64,000 bases of DNA from Isochrysis galbana (lineage: Eukaryota > Haptophyta > Isochrysidales > Isochrysidaceae): positions 5,226,632-5,290,631 of the forward strand of contig CM030937.1 of NCBI GenBank assembly GCA_018136815.1, written 5' to 3'. Positions 21,590 through 31,590 of this stretch are shown one piece after another. The translations under genes and the position numbers were made by a program. Below the pieces are notes generated by a model that was given only the letters and a program-made list of their open reading frames with translations, was not told where the DNA came from and did no database searches. Numbering within the stretch: the stretch's first letter is position 1; every line of letters starts with the position of its first letter.

Positions 21590-22274
21590 GTAAAAAAAAA
21601 CCTTTTAAAATTCTCGCCTCACTCGTGGCACTGGAACGTTTCCTCGTAGCCACGCCCTTTTCCCTTCCCCACCCTCATTTCCCGCCTTGCGGCAACTCCC
21701 CTCGTGCTCTACTTAGGGGCTCGGGTCTTTTGGGGGGTCCGAGCGGAGCGGGGTGCACCTGACCTCAACGGCGTGTTCTCGCCCTCCTCCTGTGCTGCTG
21801 TGCTGCTGAGTGACCTGTTTATCAAATTTTCGTTTCAGGGTTCGGGTTTTCCTGCGTGCTGCGATTTTAGTCGTAGGTGACTTATACTGATCAATCGTCA
21901 ATCGCACTTCCAAATGGTCTATTAATACAGGGCGACACATCGTGTTATGCGAGCTTTTCGGCAAGACCAAGTGCTTTCGCTACGAGGCTAGTGTTTTCGC
22001 TCAGTTGTAGCCTACCTTTTTCGTCTTCGATAAATACGGGGGCGCTGAATTCTAGTGGTTTCTTGAGTTTGGGCTTCCTCCCCTGCGCAGCTTTATTTGT
22101 GCGCATGGAGTGGTGTGTTTTTGGCGGGGCGAGGCCCAGGGTCCCCGTGACCAGCGCTTGGTTATAGAGTTGGGTTAGCAGCGGCGCCGCTGCTTTCTCG
22201 TGTGCTTTATATTGGCATGCATCTAGGTAGTTGAGGGCATCCATTTCGCCCTGAGTGCCTGCACGTGATGGCAT
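21590..22274 (-). pseudogene. repeat family A, copy 2, with 109-codon frame
   Basis: On the minus strand a 109-codon frame (22274 to 21945) encodes LDACQYKAHEKAAAPLLTQL, a Lys/Arg-rich middle and the tail KGRLQLSENTSLVAKALGLA-EKLA-stop, which aligns with the tail in copy 1. It is followed by the same ~350-bp 3' region ending at ttttaaaaggttttttttta (21590). The start is not reliable. The product is unknown; conservation of the frame between two diverged copies implies it was translated in a mobile element. Confidence 0.5.
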
Positions 22275-22748
22275 GCCAATCCAGGAGTCCCAGCCCTAGA
22301 TTGGGGCCTTCCGGCGTGTCCCCCTCTATCGGGGCTGTCGGGTGTTTGATCCACTGGAGTTTGCGGTGGGCCGACCCCCCGAATCCGAAGAAGAAGGAAC
22401 GGGGGGAGGAGAGAAGTGGTAGGGGTAAAGGGCCGATGTCAGCGCGAACCCGGAGTGGTGTGAGACACTAGTAGCTTAGCGGACACCTTCAAGAATTTTT
22501 TTAGAAAGCGGCGCGCGCACGCGGGTAGTGGTCGCAGCAAGTCGGGATGTGGTGGAAAGCGGAAAGTATAGGCTGGCGGGGTAACGAAGTAGATCTCTAA
22601 AGCCGCGTGCTGTGTGTGAGGTGAGAATGATGGAGAAGTTTTTGAATCGCATCTCGAGAACGCAGCTGAACCAAGCATGTGCGAGCACCACAAATACTAC
22701 TTGATGCATGTGCTAGCACCTCCCTGCATCTTGATGTGCCAAGTCCAA
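22275..22748. other. intergenic, nothing recognised
   Basis: Downstream flank of the minus-strand transporter gene. tcaagaatttttttagaaag near 22490 resembles text near 44000-44020 and 50440, suggesting a small dispersed repeat. Confidence 0.35.
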
Positions 22749-24998
22749 TCACACAGCTAGAGCCCATGTCTGGGGGTTCATCGAGAGACCCAGGGACTCT
22801 AGGGTTTCATGGTACATCTTCGCTACCCATCTTCGATGCGCGTCGAAGGCCTTCGCATCAAAGCTAGCCTTCTTGATAAGCCGGGAAAGGTTATCGTTGC
22901 CGAGGACATTTAGTACACATGGCAGTCGCATGGAGTTCGCTAACTCATGAGAGTGCACATCGCCAGGAATCACTAACACAGGTAGACCCGCAGACATGGC
23001 CATCAAAGCGCCGTGTATCGTCCCACTGATGAAGATATCCAACTGCCTCAGCCTAGCTCTCCATGCCGTGTTGTCATAAAAGTACAAGAATTGCTCCCGT
23101 TTGATTCTCCGCACTATAGCGGCTTCAGTGCCCATCTCCCTCTCCCACACGGCATCGCTCACATCATCGCGAATAGTCTGCTTGAAGACGACGTTTTCAG
23201 TACTCTCTTGCAACAGCCGAAGCATAAATTTGGTAGTCGTCTTGGGCCATTGTTTGTACATGGCCATTCCGACCTTAAGCGGGCGCACCTTGGCAACGGA
23301 AGCAAGCTCATCGAGCGCAGCCCGCATGTGCTCGCCCAAAAGAGGGTTCGGGTTCAGCAATAGAGAGGGGCATCCGGTCGCGACCACATTGGTGATGCCA
23401 TCGCGGTGGAGAGCCGCCACCGTCGACCCAACTTGTACGTGCACGTGTTTCGCCCGTGATGACAGTGCTCGCACTAGGCCTACATCGGATTGCCGCAACT
23501 GAATTTCATTGGTTGGCACGAAGTTCGAATTCGAGCTAACGCCAATGCCCAAAATTGTTGCCTTAGGATGCTTTATGACCGCGGTCAAGTAACCATCGAT
23601 GCACTGGTCGCTGCAGTTGACGTGCGTTTGGTTCTTTGGCGAGAGGATGTTGCCCAAGGCCATGTACAAGGGATACTTCGGCTGATTCAAGAGCGGGTGC
23701 CGAATCGTTGAAGGGTGAAGAAGGTTGAGCGCACCCTCAATCCACACGAGTTCGGCAAAGCTGCTGAGGCCACCCCTCGTCAGCGCCTCCTGCATGCTCA
23801 AGCCTCGGGGAAGTTTCGGAAGTCGCAAAGACGTCTCCACCGCCTGGGTGTGTCCCCCCCTTGTAAAAAGCTTTGTCGCTTTTATGTCAGCGCTCCGAGG
23901 TGTACGCCCGAGTCCCTTGAAGGCAGCCAATGTCACCAGTGCGATGCATACCAGTAAGACTCCACCCAGGCGCGCACGAGAAGTCACCTGTCGGAGCACT
24001 TTACTTGCGAAGGAGTATGAGGTAGCGCCCACAATGGCAAGAATTGCGCCACAAATGAAACCAACCGAGAACACGTGCTCATGCATCCACAAAGCGCCCA
24101 ACGCAATAAGAATCACTCGCTTGATTGCATTGAGCAAGGCGTGCATCACGGGCTCCACGTGCGATAAAACCAGAATCGATGCAATCTGGTAGCCCATGAA
24201 GGCGATCGGAGGCACCAAGACCCACAACGGATGCGCATCCTTGTAATGCGCATATCTACTTGGGGTAGCCTCAATCCTCATCATGAGGGAAATACCTGAG
24301 ACTATGGCCTGGATAGACAGCTGGATCGGAAGTGAGATGGCGGTGCTCACGAGCAGCACCTCGACCGGTCCAAGAGCCGCCACACCACCAAGACTATCTA
24401 CAAGCGGCGCCGAAACGATCTCCTGTTTCGCCGGCAGCGGAGGAGTGGGTGCAGGCGACGCCATGAGCTTCTTGTTGACCACATTGCGCAGCTGCAAGAA
24501 GAGATTGGAGAAGATTGCGATCAGGATTCCCATATCAAGGCCGGTTTCACGCCCGGTCGTCTGGCGGTGCGAGATGGTGGCAATGACGATGCCGAAGATC
24601 GTGGCGAAGATGGCGAGCATCGCCGTCAGGTTGGGCACGGAGCCGTTCCAGAAGTACATGATGACGACCGAAAACAGTGGCTCAAGCGTCTTAATCAGAT
24701 GGGTAAAGGAGACAGAGATCGTGACAAGCGAGATATTTGTGCACAGCGTGCCACCGAGGAGCAGTAGCGACGAGCACATAAGCATCTTTGCGTGAGGAAC
24801 CAGGCGTGCTGACGAGGGCAGCACAAGGCCGCAGCAAATCGCGCCTGCCAAGAGGATGCTGCCAGCGGTCAGCTGGAGCGAGGTGAGCCATAGGACGTCG
24901 GGCAGGATGGCGTGAGAGCGCTTCATGCCGACCGAATAGAGCAAGCTCAGCAGGTACCACATGGGGAGGAGGAGGAGCGCAGCGAGCGAGCCCGCCAT
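22749..24998 (-). CDS. triose-phosphate/nucleotide-sugar transporter fused to polysaccharide pyruvyl transferase
   Basis: One uninterrupted 749-residue frame. Residues 1-345 have about ten hydrophobic segments and TPT-family motifs: SFTHLIKTLEPLFSV (97-111), QLRNVVNKKLM (168-179), NAIKRVILIALGALWMHEHV (290-309). Such carriers exchange sugar phosphates or nucleotide sugars across Golgi or plastid membranes. After one more hydrophobic segment (345-362) and a linker, residues ~390-749 match the polysaccharide pyruvyl transferase family: QPKYPLYMALGNIL near the start, ATILGIGVSSNSNF, and near the end DIFISGTIHGALMAMSAGLP followed by VLVIPGD. That family adds pyruvate ketals to, or otherwise modifies, cell-surface glycans. 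The fusion suggests a carrier that delivers substrate to its own lumenal enzyme. No intron is needed to join the halves. The start ATG at 24998 directly precedes the first membrane segment. Confidence 0.85.
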   Translation of the reverse strand: MAGSLAALLLLPMWYLLSLLYSVGMKRSHAILPDVLWLTSLQLTAGSILLAGAICCGLVLPSSARLVPHAKMLMCSSLLLLGGTLCTNISLVTISVSFTHLIKTLEPLFSVVIMYFWNGSVPNLTAMLAIFATIFGIVIATISHRQTTGRETGLDMGILIAIFSNLFLQLRNVVNKKLMASPAPTPPLPAKQEIVSAPLVDSLGGVAALGPVEVLLVSTAISLPIQLSIQAIVSGISLMMRIEATPSRYAHYKDAHPLWVLVPPIAFMGYQIASILVLSHVEPVMHALLNAIKRVILIALGALWMHEHVFSVGFICGAILAIVGATSYSFASKVLRQVTSRARLGGVLLVCIALVTLAAFKGLGRTPRSADIKATKLFTRGGHTQAVETSLRLPKLPRGLSMQEALTRGGLSSFAELVWIEGALNLLHPSTIRHPLLNQPKYPLYMALGNILSPKNQTHVNCSDQCIDGYLTAVIKHPKATILGIGVSSNSNFVPTNEIQLRQSDVGLVRALSSRAKHVHVQVGSTVAALHRDGITNVVATGCPSLLLNPNPLLGEHMRAALDELASVAKVRPLKVGMAMYKQWPKTTTKFMLRLLQESTENVVFKQTIRDDVSDAVWEREMGTEAAIVRRIKREQFLYFYDNTAWRARLRQLDIFISGTIHGALMAMSAGLPVLVIPGDVHSHELANSMRLPCVLNVLGNDNLSRLIKKASFDAKAFDAHRRWVAKMYHETLESLGLSMNPQTWALAV

Positions 24999-25273
24999 AC
25001 CACACTAGTGCGGGGCGCGGCCGCTCTCGCTTCGTGCCCACCCGACCGACCACACTCCCTTCGTCTCTCTCTTCACACTCCTCCCGAGCATGGCCCAAAA
25101 TAGTGTACATGGGGCCAAACCCCCGGAAACCGAGGAACAAAGAACGCCGGCGGGGGGAGCGGAAGAGCGGAAAGAGGGAGAGTGAGCGAAGGATGAGGGC
25201 GATGGCAACAGGATACCGGGAATGGATGTCCGCGCTGCCTTTCAAAACGACACATAATCTTGCACACAGCATA
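24999..25273. promoter_or_regulatory. upstream region of the fusion gene
   Basis: About 275 bp between the gene start and a MITE; GA/CT-skewed. No clear core promoter element. Confidence 0.3.
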
Positions 25274-25571
25274 CAAGTAGGTGGTAAAAAATAGTCGAAC
25301 GCGAACTCAACTCAAACTTTTTGACCGTTTGAACATAGTCAACTACCTACTCCTACTACTCCCTTGACCCATAAAGTGAACACTGTCAAAACCCCGGAAA
25401 TTTTCCTCGCGCCGCGTAAACGCGGCGCTCAACCAAGCGTAAACCACGAAATGCACCCCGCGGCTGCGCCGCGAACACACCCAACTCACGGCGCGCGACA
25501 ATGAACACCCGTCAACTACATACTCACTCCCCTAAAAAAGTGAACGCGCGTATTTTTTTACCACCTACTTG
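25274..25571. mobile_element. 298-bp MITE with TA target duplication
   Basis: Ends are inverted copies of caagtaggtggtaaaaaa (25274-25291 and its complement ending 25571), each flanked by TA (25272-25273 and 25572-25573), as for Tc1/mariner-type elements. Inside, gtcaactacctactc and gtcaactacatactc, each followed by agtgaac, form subterminal direct repeats (about 25339 and 25509), and cgccgcgtaaacgcggcg is a small inverted repeat. No coding capacity. Confidence 0.8.
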
Positions 25572-25588
25572 TACAGATACAGCATACT

Positions 25589-25782
25589 GGGGAAATACGT
25601 GCGTGTGCGGTGTGCGGAGAGGGTGAGGGTGTATCATGAGGTTCAGTTTTTTTATTTGGCCGGCCGCGAGCACGCCCCTTTTGGTTTGGCTGTGGGCGTG
25701 CTCGCGGCCGGCCAAATAAAAAAACTGAACCTCATGATACACCCTCACCCTCTCCGCACACCGCACACGCACGTATTTCCCC
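25589..25782. repeat. perfect palindrome, 89-bp arms with 16-nt spacer
   Basis: 25589-25677 is exactly complementary to 25694-25782 with spacer 25678-25693. The arms begin ggggaaatacgtgcgtgtgc, pass cagtttttttatttggccgg and end near the spacer with gcgagcacgccc. Arms are without mismatch by eye. It can form a long hairpin as DNA or RNA. No target duplication is evident. Open frames on both strands here mirror each other and are not genes. Confidence 0.92.
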
Positions 25783-25846
25783 GCAGAAAGTGCAGCAGAT
25801 ATCTCTTATATGGATCTTCGATCCATGCTCTCCACACGGAAAAGTA

Positions 25847-27377
25847 GGGCGGTCAAACAAGGAACAAGAACAAGGGTTTTTATTAGGGGTTAGGGGTAAA
25901 AATTACACTCTCAGAGTTGAGAAAATTTGAGGATTATTTTTCGGTAGAAAGTTCTCAATGCACCCAACAAGCACATATCCGGGGCCCATTAGGACCCAGC
26001 AGACCCCAGACCCCCCCCCTTGGCGGGGCAACGTCTCGATCTCGTTCTCGAGCGCCTCCGACGGGCGACGGGCCGGTCTCGGTCTCTCATGCAAGGCTTC
26101 TAGGGGTTGGCGGAAATATCCATTTTTTTGGACCCAAATCCAAATATCTATTTTTATATCTTCAAAATATCCACCACCCCCACCCAAATATCCACCAAAA
26201 TATCAAAATATCCACCTTGTACCTTGAATATAAATAAATACTAGTACTAGTAATATTATCTATTTTACGAGTATCAAGTATGTCTCACCCCTCACCCCAC
26301 CCCTTATCGCGTGTGATTGCATGTCCTTTCACCTTTCACACCCACATCCTACATACATCCTATATTAATTATGTTGTTTCGTTATTTCACATGCCATATA
26401 TACATCGCACGTCTCACATCCATCACGGGGGGCGGAGGTTGTTGCGATTGTATCGCAACATCACTGTCACTGACGCCTGCACTTGATCTGCAAGAGATAC
26501 ATCCCACATCCCGATTGTCCCCAAACATGCACTGGAGCAATGAACAATGAAAACACACGTTCACAGGAAGCTGAATTGGGACTCATACAAAAGGTTATCT
26601 CCTAGCCGCAATTGCCCAAGTAGGGAAGTATGTGTGGCGCGATGCCCACCACTGAAGCACGGATTGCGTGAATACCCCAACATCCCCATCCATGGTCAAT
26701 AACAGTGTAATAACAGTTCCTTGGCATGCTTGCAAGTAGGGGGCATCTCTTTCTTCAAGTCATCGGCTATGTTTCGAATATGGGAGAAGCAATGGCGAGA
26801 GTACAGAGCCTCTGAACCCACAACGTGTCTACCCGGCCATGAGCGAATGAATGAAGGATCGAAGGCGGTGCGGTGTTGGCGAGAGCGATGGCGAGGGGGT
26901 CGGTGGCGAGAACGGTGGCGAGTGGGGGTGGTGGCGAGAGCGGTGGCGAGGAGGTGTGGTGGTGGCGAGTGGCGAGAGCGCTGGCGACGGTGGTGGTGGC
27001 GAGAGCGGTGGCGAGGGGGGGGGGGGGGGGGACGAGGGCGGTGGCGAGGAGGGTGGAGGGGGCAGGGAGAGGGGGGGGGGGGGGGGGCGGGGGGGCAACC
27101 GCTCCGCTCCGTCTCCGCACGGGGGGATGGCTCGATTGCTTCCCCCCCCCGCGCAAAGACGCTGTTCCTGATAATATTAAACTACTTCAGACTTCAGACC
27201 TGATCCCGATAGCCGATAGTATTATAAACAACTTCAACATCGGACCTGATCCCGATAGTTTAGACTTTTCGGCTCACGACCGAAATATTTCAACCTGATC
27301 TCAGAACCGCTCTCAATCTTGTCTTGGTGAAGTTAGAAGTTACACCCTTAGAAGTTAAAATCCCTATTTGACCGCCC
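25847..27377. mobile_element. 1.5-kb TA-flanked element with GGGCGGTCAAA inverted ends
   Basis: Left end gggcggtcaaa (25847) and right end tttgaccgccc (to 27377), both flanked by TA. Beyond 11 bp the ends are similar but not identical. The interior has an AT-rich part with aaatatcca repeats (26120-26215), a GA-rich minisatellite (26866-27080) and no transposase, so it is non-autonomous. Confidence 0.6.
26866..27090 (+). repeat. ggtggcgagagc minisatellite and G tract
   Basis: Degenerate repeats of a 9-12 nt unit (ggtggcgag, gagagcggtggcgag) run into long g runs. Translated frames are low complexity. Confidence 0.8.
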
Positions 27378-27942
27378 TATGCCATATCTGGGGTAGTGCG
27401 GCTCCCTCTCGCCTGACGCGCGTCCGCCGATAGGTCGTAGTAGGCAGTGGCCGACCCGAAGTGTTGCGGTCTCCTAGTGTGACCAAGGCCAAGGCTACTA
27501 ACTAATAACGGTCAAAAGAGAGACATACATAACCTAACACCTAACACGCTACTCCCCCACGGCCTTCCCATAGCCTAGAGTAAAACCGCTACCTCTCACC
27601 TATCTCTCCTCCTAGGACTAGAGCAAGCCGCACTAGGACACTAGGAGCGGCTAAGTCAGGTCTAGGTCTAGAAAGAGCCAGCGGATTTGTGCACCCGTAT
27701 GAGGATGTGCCCAATGGCTGAACTTAGAGTACTAAAGAATCGAGTGTGGAGTATGATTTCATGATTTCGAACTGTTGATCATCGTTCCTCACACACACAT
27801 CCCCTTTTCGGTGTCTCGCTCCCCCCCGCTCCCCTTTCGCCGCAAGATCACCACACAAACGGTACTAAAAATGGATCCTCTACTCGATAGGTGCAGTATA
27901 TTATTAGGATACGAGGAGGAGTTGTCCGTCTTCCTCACATCG

Positions 27943-27973
<31 letters not shown>

Positions 27974-27996
27974 CTTCCCTCCCTCCCTCCCCCCCT

Positions 27997-28047
<51 letters not shown>

Positions 28048-28398
28048 CCCCCCCCCCCCTCTCTCTCACTCTCCTTTTCTTCTCCCCCCCCCCGGTCGTC
28101 GTCCGCGCTCGCTCTTCCCGGAGAGTTTCCTCTCGACGCGGAACCAAAATAAAGAACCTTGAGTCTCCTCTATTTCGAGAAGTTTACGGGTGTTCTCCCT
28201 CTCTCTCTCCCTCTCTCTTCTCCGTGAGCTCCTCTACTCTGCCTCCTCCTCTCTCATCTCGTCTCTAAATTCCGTCTCGTAGTCTCATCTCTTCTCGTCT
28301 CGTCTCCTTTCTCTTCTCTCTCTCCTGCCTTCTCCTTCCCTCCCTTCCTCCCCCCCTCTCTCGCTCTCTCTCTCCCTCCATCTCCCTCTCTCCCCGCG
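27378..28398. promoter_or_regulatory. upstream region of gamma-glutamyl phosphate reductase with (CT)n tract
   Basis: 27380-27930 has nothing recognised. 27945-28390 is almost continuous c/t on the plus strand ((ct)n at 27951-27972 and 28005-28044) directly before the start codon at 28399, so it is promoter and 5' UTR. Confidence 0.5.
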
Positions 28399-30591
28399 AT
28401 GGCGAGCTCCGCCGGCCTCGCTCTCGAGGGACTGACAGCCGACGCTCGGCGCGCTGCTCTTGCGATGGCTGGGCTCGACGCACGGGCACGCGATGAGGCC
28501 CTCGTCGCCGTGCGCTCACAGCTTGTGAAGGCAAGGGCTGCAATCGAGGTAAAGCGGCGGCCAGCACGTACCTGGGAGGGAGGGAGGGAGGGAGGGGCAG
28601 GCGCAGGGGGGACCAAGGCAGGCGACGGGGTCGAGGCAGAGGAAGAGGGCGGGGATGAGAGGGGGTTTGAGTGGGACGGAGAGAGCGAGGGAGAGAGCGA
28701 GGGAGTGGGCAGGGACAAAGTGCCAAGGAGGGACACATAGACGGTGAGCTGTGGAGAAGAGCACTGCAAGAGGCAGCCTTTGCTGTGGTTGCCTGCGTCG
28801 CGGACGGCCTGCATTTTTGGCGATGGGCAAGCACCAAGCACTGAATTCTGTGCACAGGCGGCCAATGAGCTTGATCTTGAGGCGGCGAGGAAGAGCAATC
28901 TGGATCCCCCATTGCTGAAGCGTCTCGATGTGCGCGGCAAGAAGTTCGACGTGATGCTCTCCAAGCTAGACGAGGTGCGGGCTGTTGCTGATCCGGTAGG
29001 CAACGTGCAGCTGGCGACGAAGCTCGACGATGGCCTAGACCTATATCGCGTCGCGTGTCCCATCGGTGTCGTCGCGGGTGAGGCCTACCCATCACGCACA
29101 CAGCATGCACGACCACTCAACACTGCAACCGTATCGTATTATGCGGCAGTCCTTGGGCTAATGTCGACTTTCTGCCTTGCACAGTCATCTTCGAGTCGCG
29201 TCCGGATGCCGCCGTGCAGATTGCGTCTCTGGCCATCAAATCTGCGAACGCGCTCATTCTGAAGGGCGGGAAGGAGGCTGCGAGCACGAATGCCGCCATC
29301 GTCTCTGCCATCCAAGGTGGCCTTCGCAGCCTAAGCACCAAGGACAACGACCGCGCTACCTCCAGCGAGCCGGGCTCAATGATGGCAGCGACATCAGTCC
29401 CTGGACACGCGGTGCAGCTGGTCCAGTCGCGCGATGAGGTGTCGGCTCTCCTGCAAATGCATGGCAAGATCGACCTCATCGTACCGCGCGGCTCTAATGC
29501 TCTCGTGTCGCACATAATTGAGAACACTCGGATCCCGGTGTGCCCATTGCAGCTAAATGCCATGGCGTTCTGCACCTCGCGAATGGGGCGCACAGTAAAG
29601 GGAGCCTGACGTTCGCGTGTTGACTGACCGAGTCTGGCAACGCGAGCTTCCCAAGGCGTTTCCGATCTCAAAAGCACCACTGCACCTGCTCGTTGAGCGT
29701 GCACTAGTCGGGCGAACATCGCGGGCTTGAGCTTCCAGCCTCACACGATCGCGCGCCTGAATTTCTCAGGTCCTAGGTCACGCCGATGGGATTTGTGCCA
29801 TCTTCCTCGACAAGTCGGCGGAGCTTGAGCTGGCGAAGCGCGTGCTCATAGATGCCAAAACGGATTACCCCGTGGCGTGCAACGCTGCGGAGACGTTGCT
29901 GCTCCATGCCGACACGTTGTCCACTCTCTGGCCTTCCATTGCTGTTGCACTCCTAGATGCGGGGGTCCACTTGCGCTGCGACAAAGCGTCACGTGACGCG
30001 CTGCCTAGCGACCTCCGTAGCGCGCCCGCCACTGCTACCCGCGGCAGCGTCAGCGCTTCCAATCCCGCTGACTATCGGACCGAGTTTGGCGAATGCACCC
30101 TCGCTATCAAAGTCGTGTCATCAGTGGTTGAGGCAGTGGGCCACATCAATGAGCACTCGTCGCACCACACCGATGCCATTCTTTCTCACGACCCTGCAGC
30201 GATCCGCTTCTTTACCCAATTCGTCGATTCGGCGGGAGTCTACGTGAATGCCTCGACACGATTCGCTGATGGACAGCGCTACGGCTTCGGCGCAGAGGTC
30301 GGCGTCTCAACCAATCGCATTCACTCGCGAGGCCCGATGGGAGTCGAGGGGCTCCTTATCTATAAATACATCTTGCTTGGACATGGGCAAATCGCGGCAG
30401 ACTACTCGTCGGGCAAGAGCACCTTCAAACATACTCCCATCCCACGAGCATTGCCTCCGCCCGTTGGCACCGCAACTAGCACCCACCAATCAATTCCCAA
30501 GCCGAACGTCGCGGCCCTCATGGCGGCGGCGGCAGCGGTGGGCGCATTGTGCGGTGTCGCAGCTGCGCGGACTATCTCTCGTTGGCGATGA
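28399..30591 (+). CDS. proA: glutamate-5-semialdehyde dehydrogenase (gamma-glutamyl phosphate reductase), tail-anchored
   Basis: Model join(28399..28548, 28858..29077, 29185..29537, 29770..30591), 514 residues; all three introns are GT-AG and keep frame. It reduces gamma-glutamyl phosphate to the semialdehyde with NADPH in proline synthesis. Family blocks in order: CPIGVVAVIFESRPDAAVQI (around the exon 2/3 join), ALILKGGKEAASTN, IDLIVPRGSNALV, then after the exon 3/4 join VLGHADGICAIFLD, the catalytic Cys in DYPVACNAAETLLLH, and FGAEVGVSTNRIHSRGPMGV near the end of the domain. The bacterial enzyme is about 417 residues; here a ~70-residue extension ends in a hydrophobic segment (VAALMAAAAAVGALCGVAAA) and basic residues TISRWR, as in a tail anchor. 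No glutamate kinase domain is fused, unlike plant and animal P5CS. A polypyrimidine tract precedes the start. Confidence 0.93.
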
Positions 30592-30984
30592 AGAATTCTT
30601 ATCACCGAGATAGAGTGGGCTCTCGCTCTTTCTGTGCATGACAAGAGGCGGAAGCACATGTTCAAGGTATCGCCACGCGATTCGGTCTCGATGGTCTCGA
30701 GGGAGCAGTTTGGATGTTGAGATGCATCACATGTGTATGAAAGGCAGCCACGACGCATTCTCACGAGGAAAGCTGCCTCAGCGGCACCTTCAAGTGCTGC
30801 TTGCTCAGCACATGCCGCCATCGATTCGAGCTGAATATGCTCGCGTCTATGCTTGACAGCACGTCTTCGCCAAAGACCGTCGCTTTAGCAACGGCCCACT
30901 TTGTCCGAACTTGTAGCTAGGCAGTGGCCGCCTGTAGGCAGGGGTGATGGTGGTTTGATCGCAATCACAATAAAATAAATAATG
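30592..30984. other. 3' flank of proA, nothing recognised
   Basis: Probably 3' UTR and intergenic. Confidence 0.35.
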
Positions 30985-31250
30985 CTATATCCTAGCCAAC
31001 CCCACTAGCTTATTGGACACAACTTTTCAGTTTCAGTCCCGGATTCCCACCATGCCTGACGAGCCAGGTGTCCGACCGAGTGATACCTGGGGGAGGGGGC
31101 ACTGCCCCCTCCCCTCGATATTTGTCCTCCCTCCAGTGCACGCACCGACCATGCGCACCCAAGCACCCCCTTCATTCCTTTGTCCTTGGTATCGGGGGGG
31201 GGGGGGCGCGTGCACTACGTCGGGCCAAGTGCGAGGGGTGGGTGCTGGGG
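30985..31250 (+). repeat. repeat family D, copy 2
   Basis: tatatcctagccaacccca, ggacacaacttttcag, catgcctgacgagccaggtg, cgatatttgtcctccctcca and gtgcacgcaccgacc match the complement of 21190-21440. Confidence 0.7.
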
Positions 31251-31480
31251 CATACCTGTTGCGCTGGGTGTTCCTATGGCAAAACGCAAACGCAACGCCT
31301 GTCGTATGTGACACTTCGTGCCCCTGGGAGGTCTCGGCCCCCGCTTCTTGCGTCTTTTCCAACCAACGCCGCGCTTTCGTTTTCGCGGCATTCATCTGTC
31401 GCGCGGGGTGTCGCCCCGCGCATATATCGCAAAATCGCAAAAAAAAACAAAACAAAAAAACGCGTGAGAATTAGAATTAC
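31251..31480. other. intergenic, nothing recognised
   Basis: No supported gene; short AT-rich run at 31438-31462. Confidence 0.3.
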
Positions 31481-31484
31481 CGTA

Positions 31485-31590
31485 TTCGTATGTGGAGTCG
31501 CAAATTTCGAGACCAAATCTGCAAACCTGGGCTTGAGACCATGGGGAATCCGAATCTGTGTGTCTTGGGTGTCAATTGTGAGTGCGGAGT
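31485..31590 (+). repeat. repeat family E, copy 1
   Basis: tcgcaaatttcgagaccaaa, ctgcaaacctgggcttgaga and ccatggggaatccgaatctg are the reverse complement of 44100-44215. Confidence 0.65.

Noticed and set aside
25524..25847. Mirror-image frames on opposite strands sharing the same protein text
   Set aside because: Produced by the perfect palindrome; both arms translate identically.
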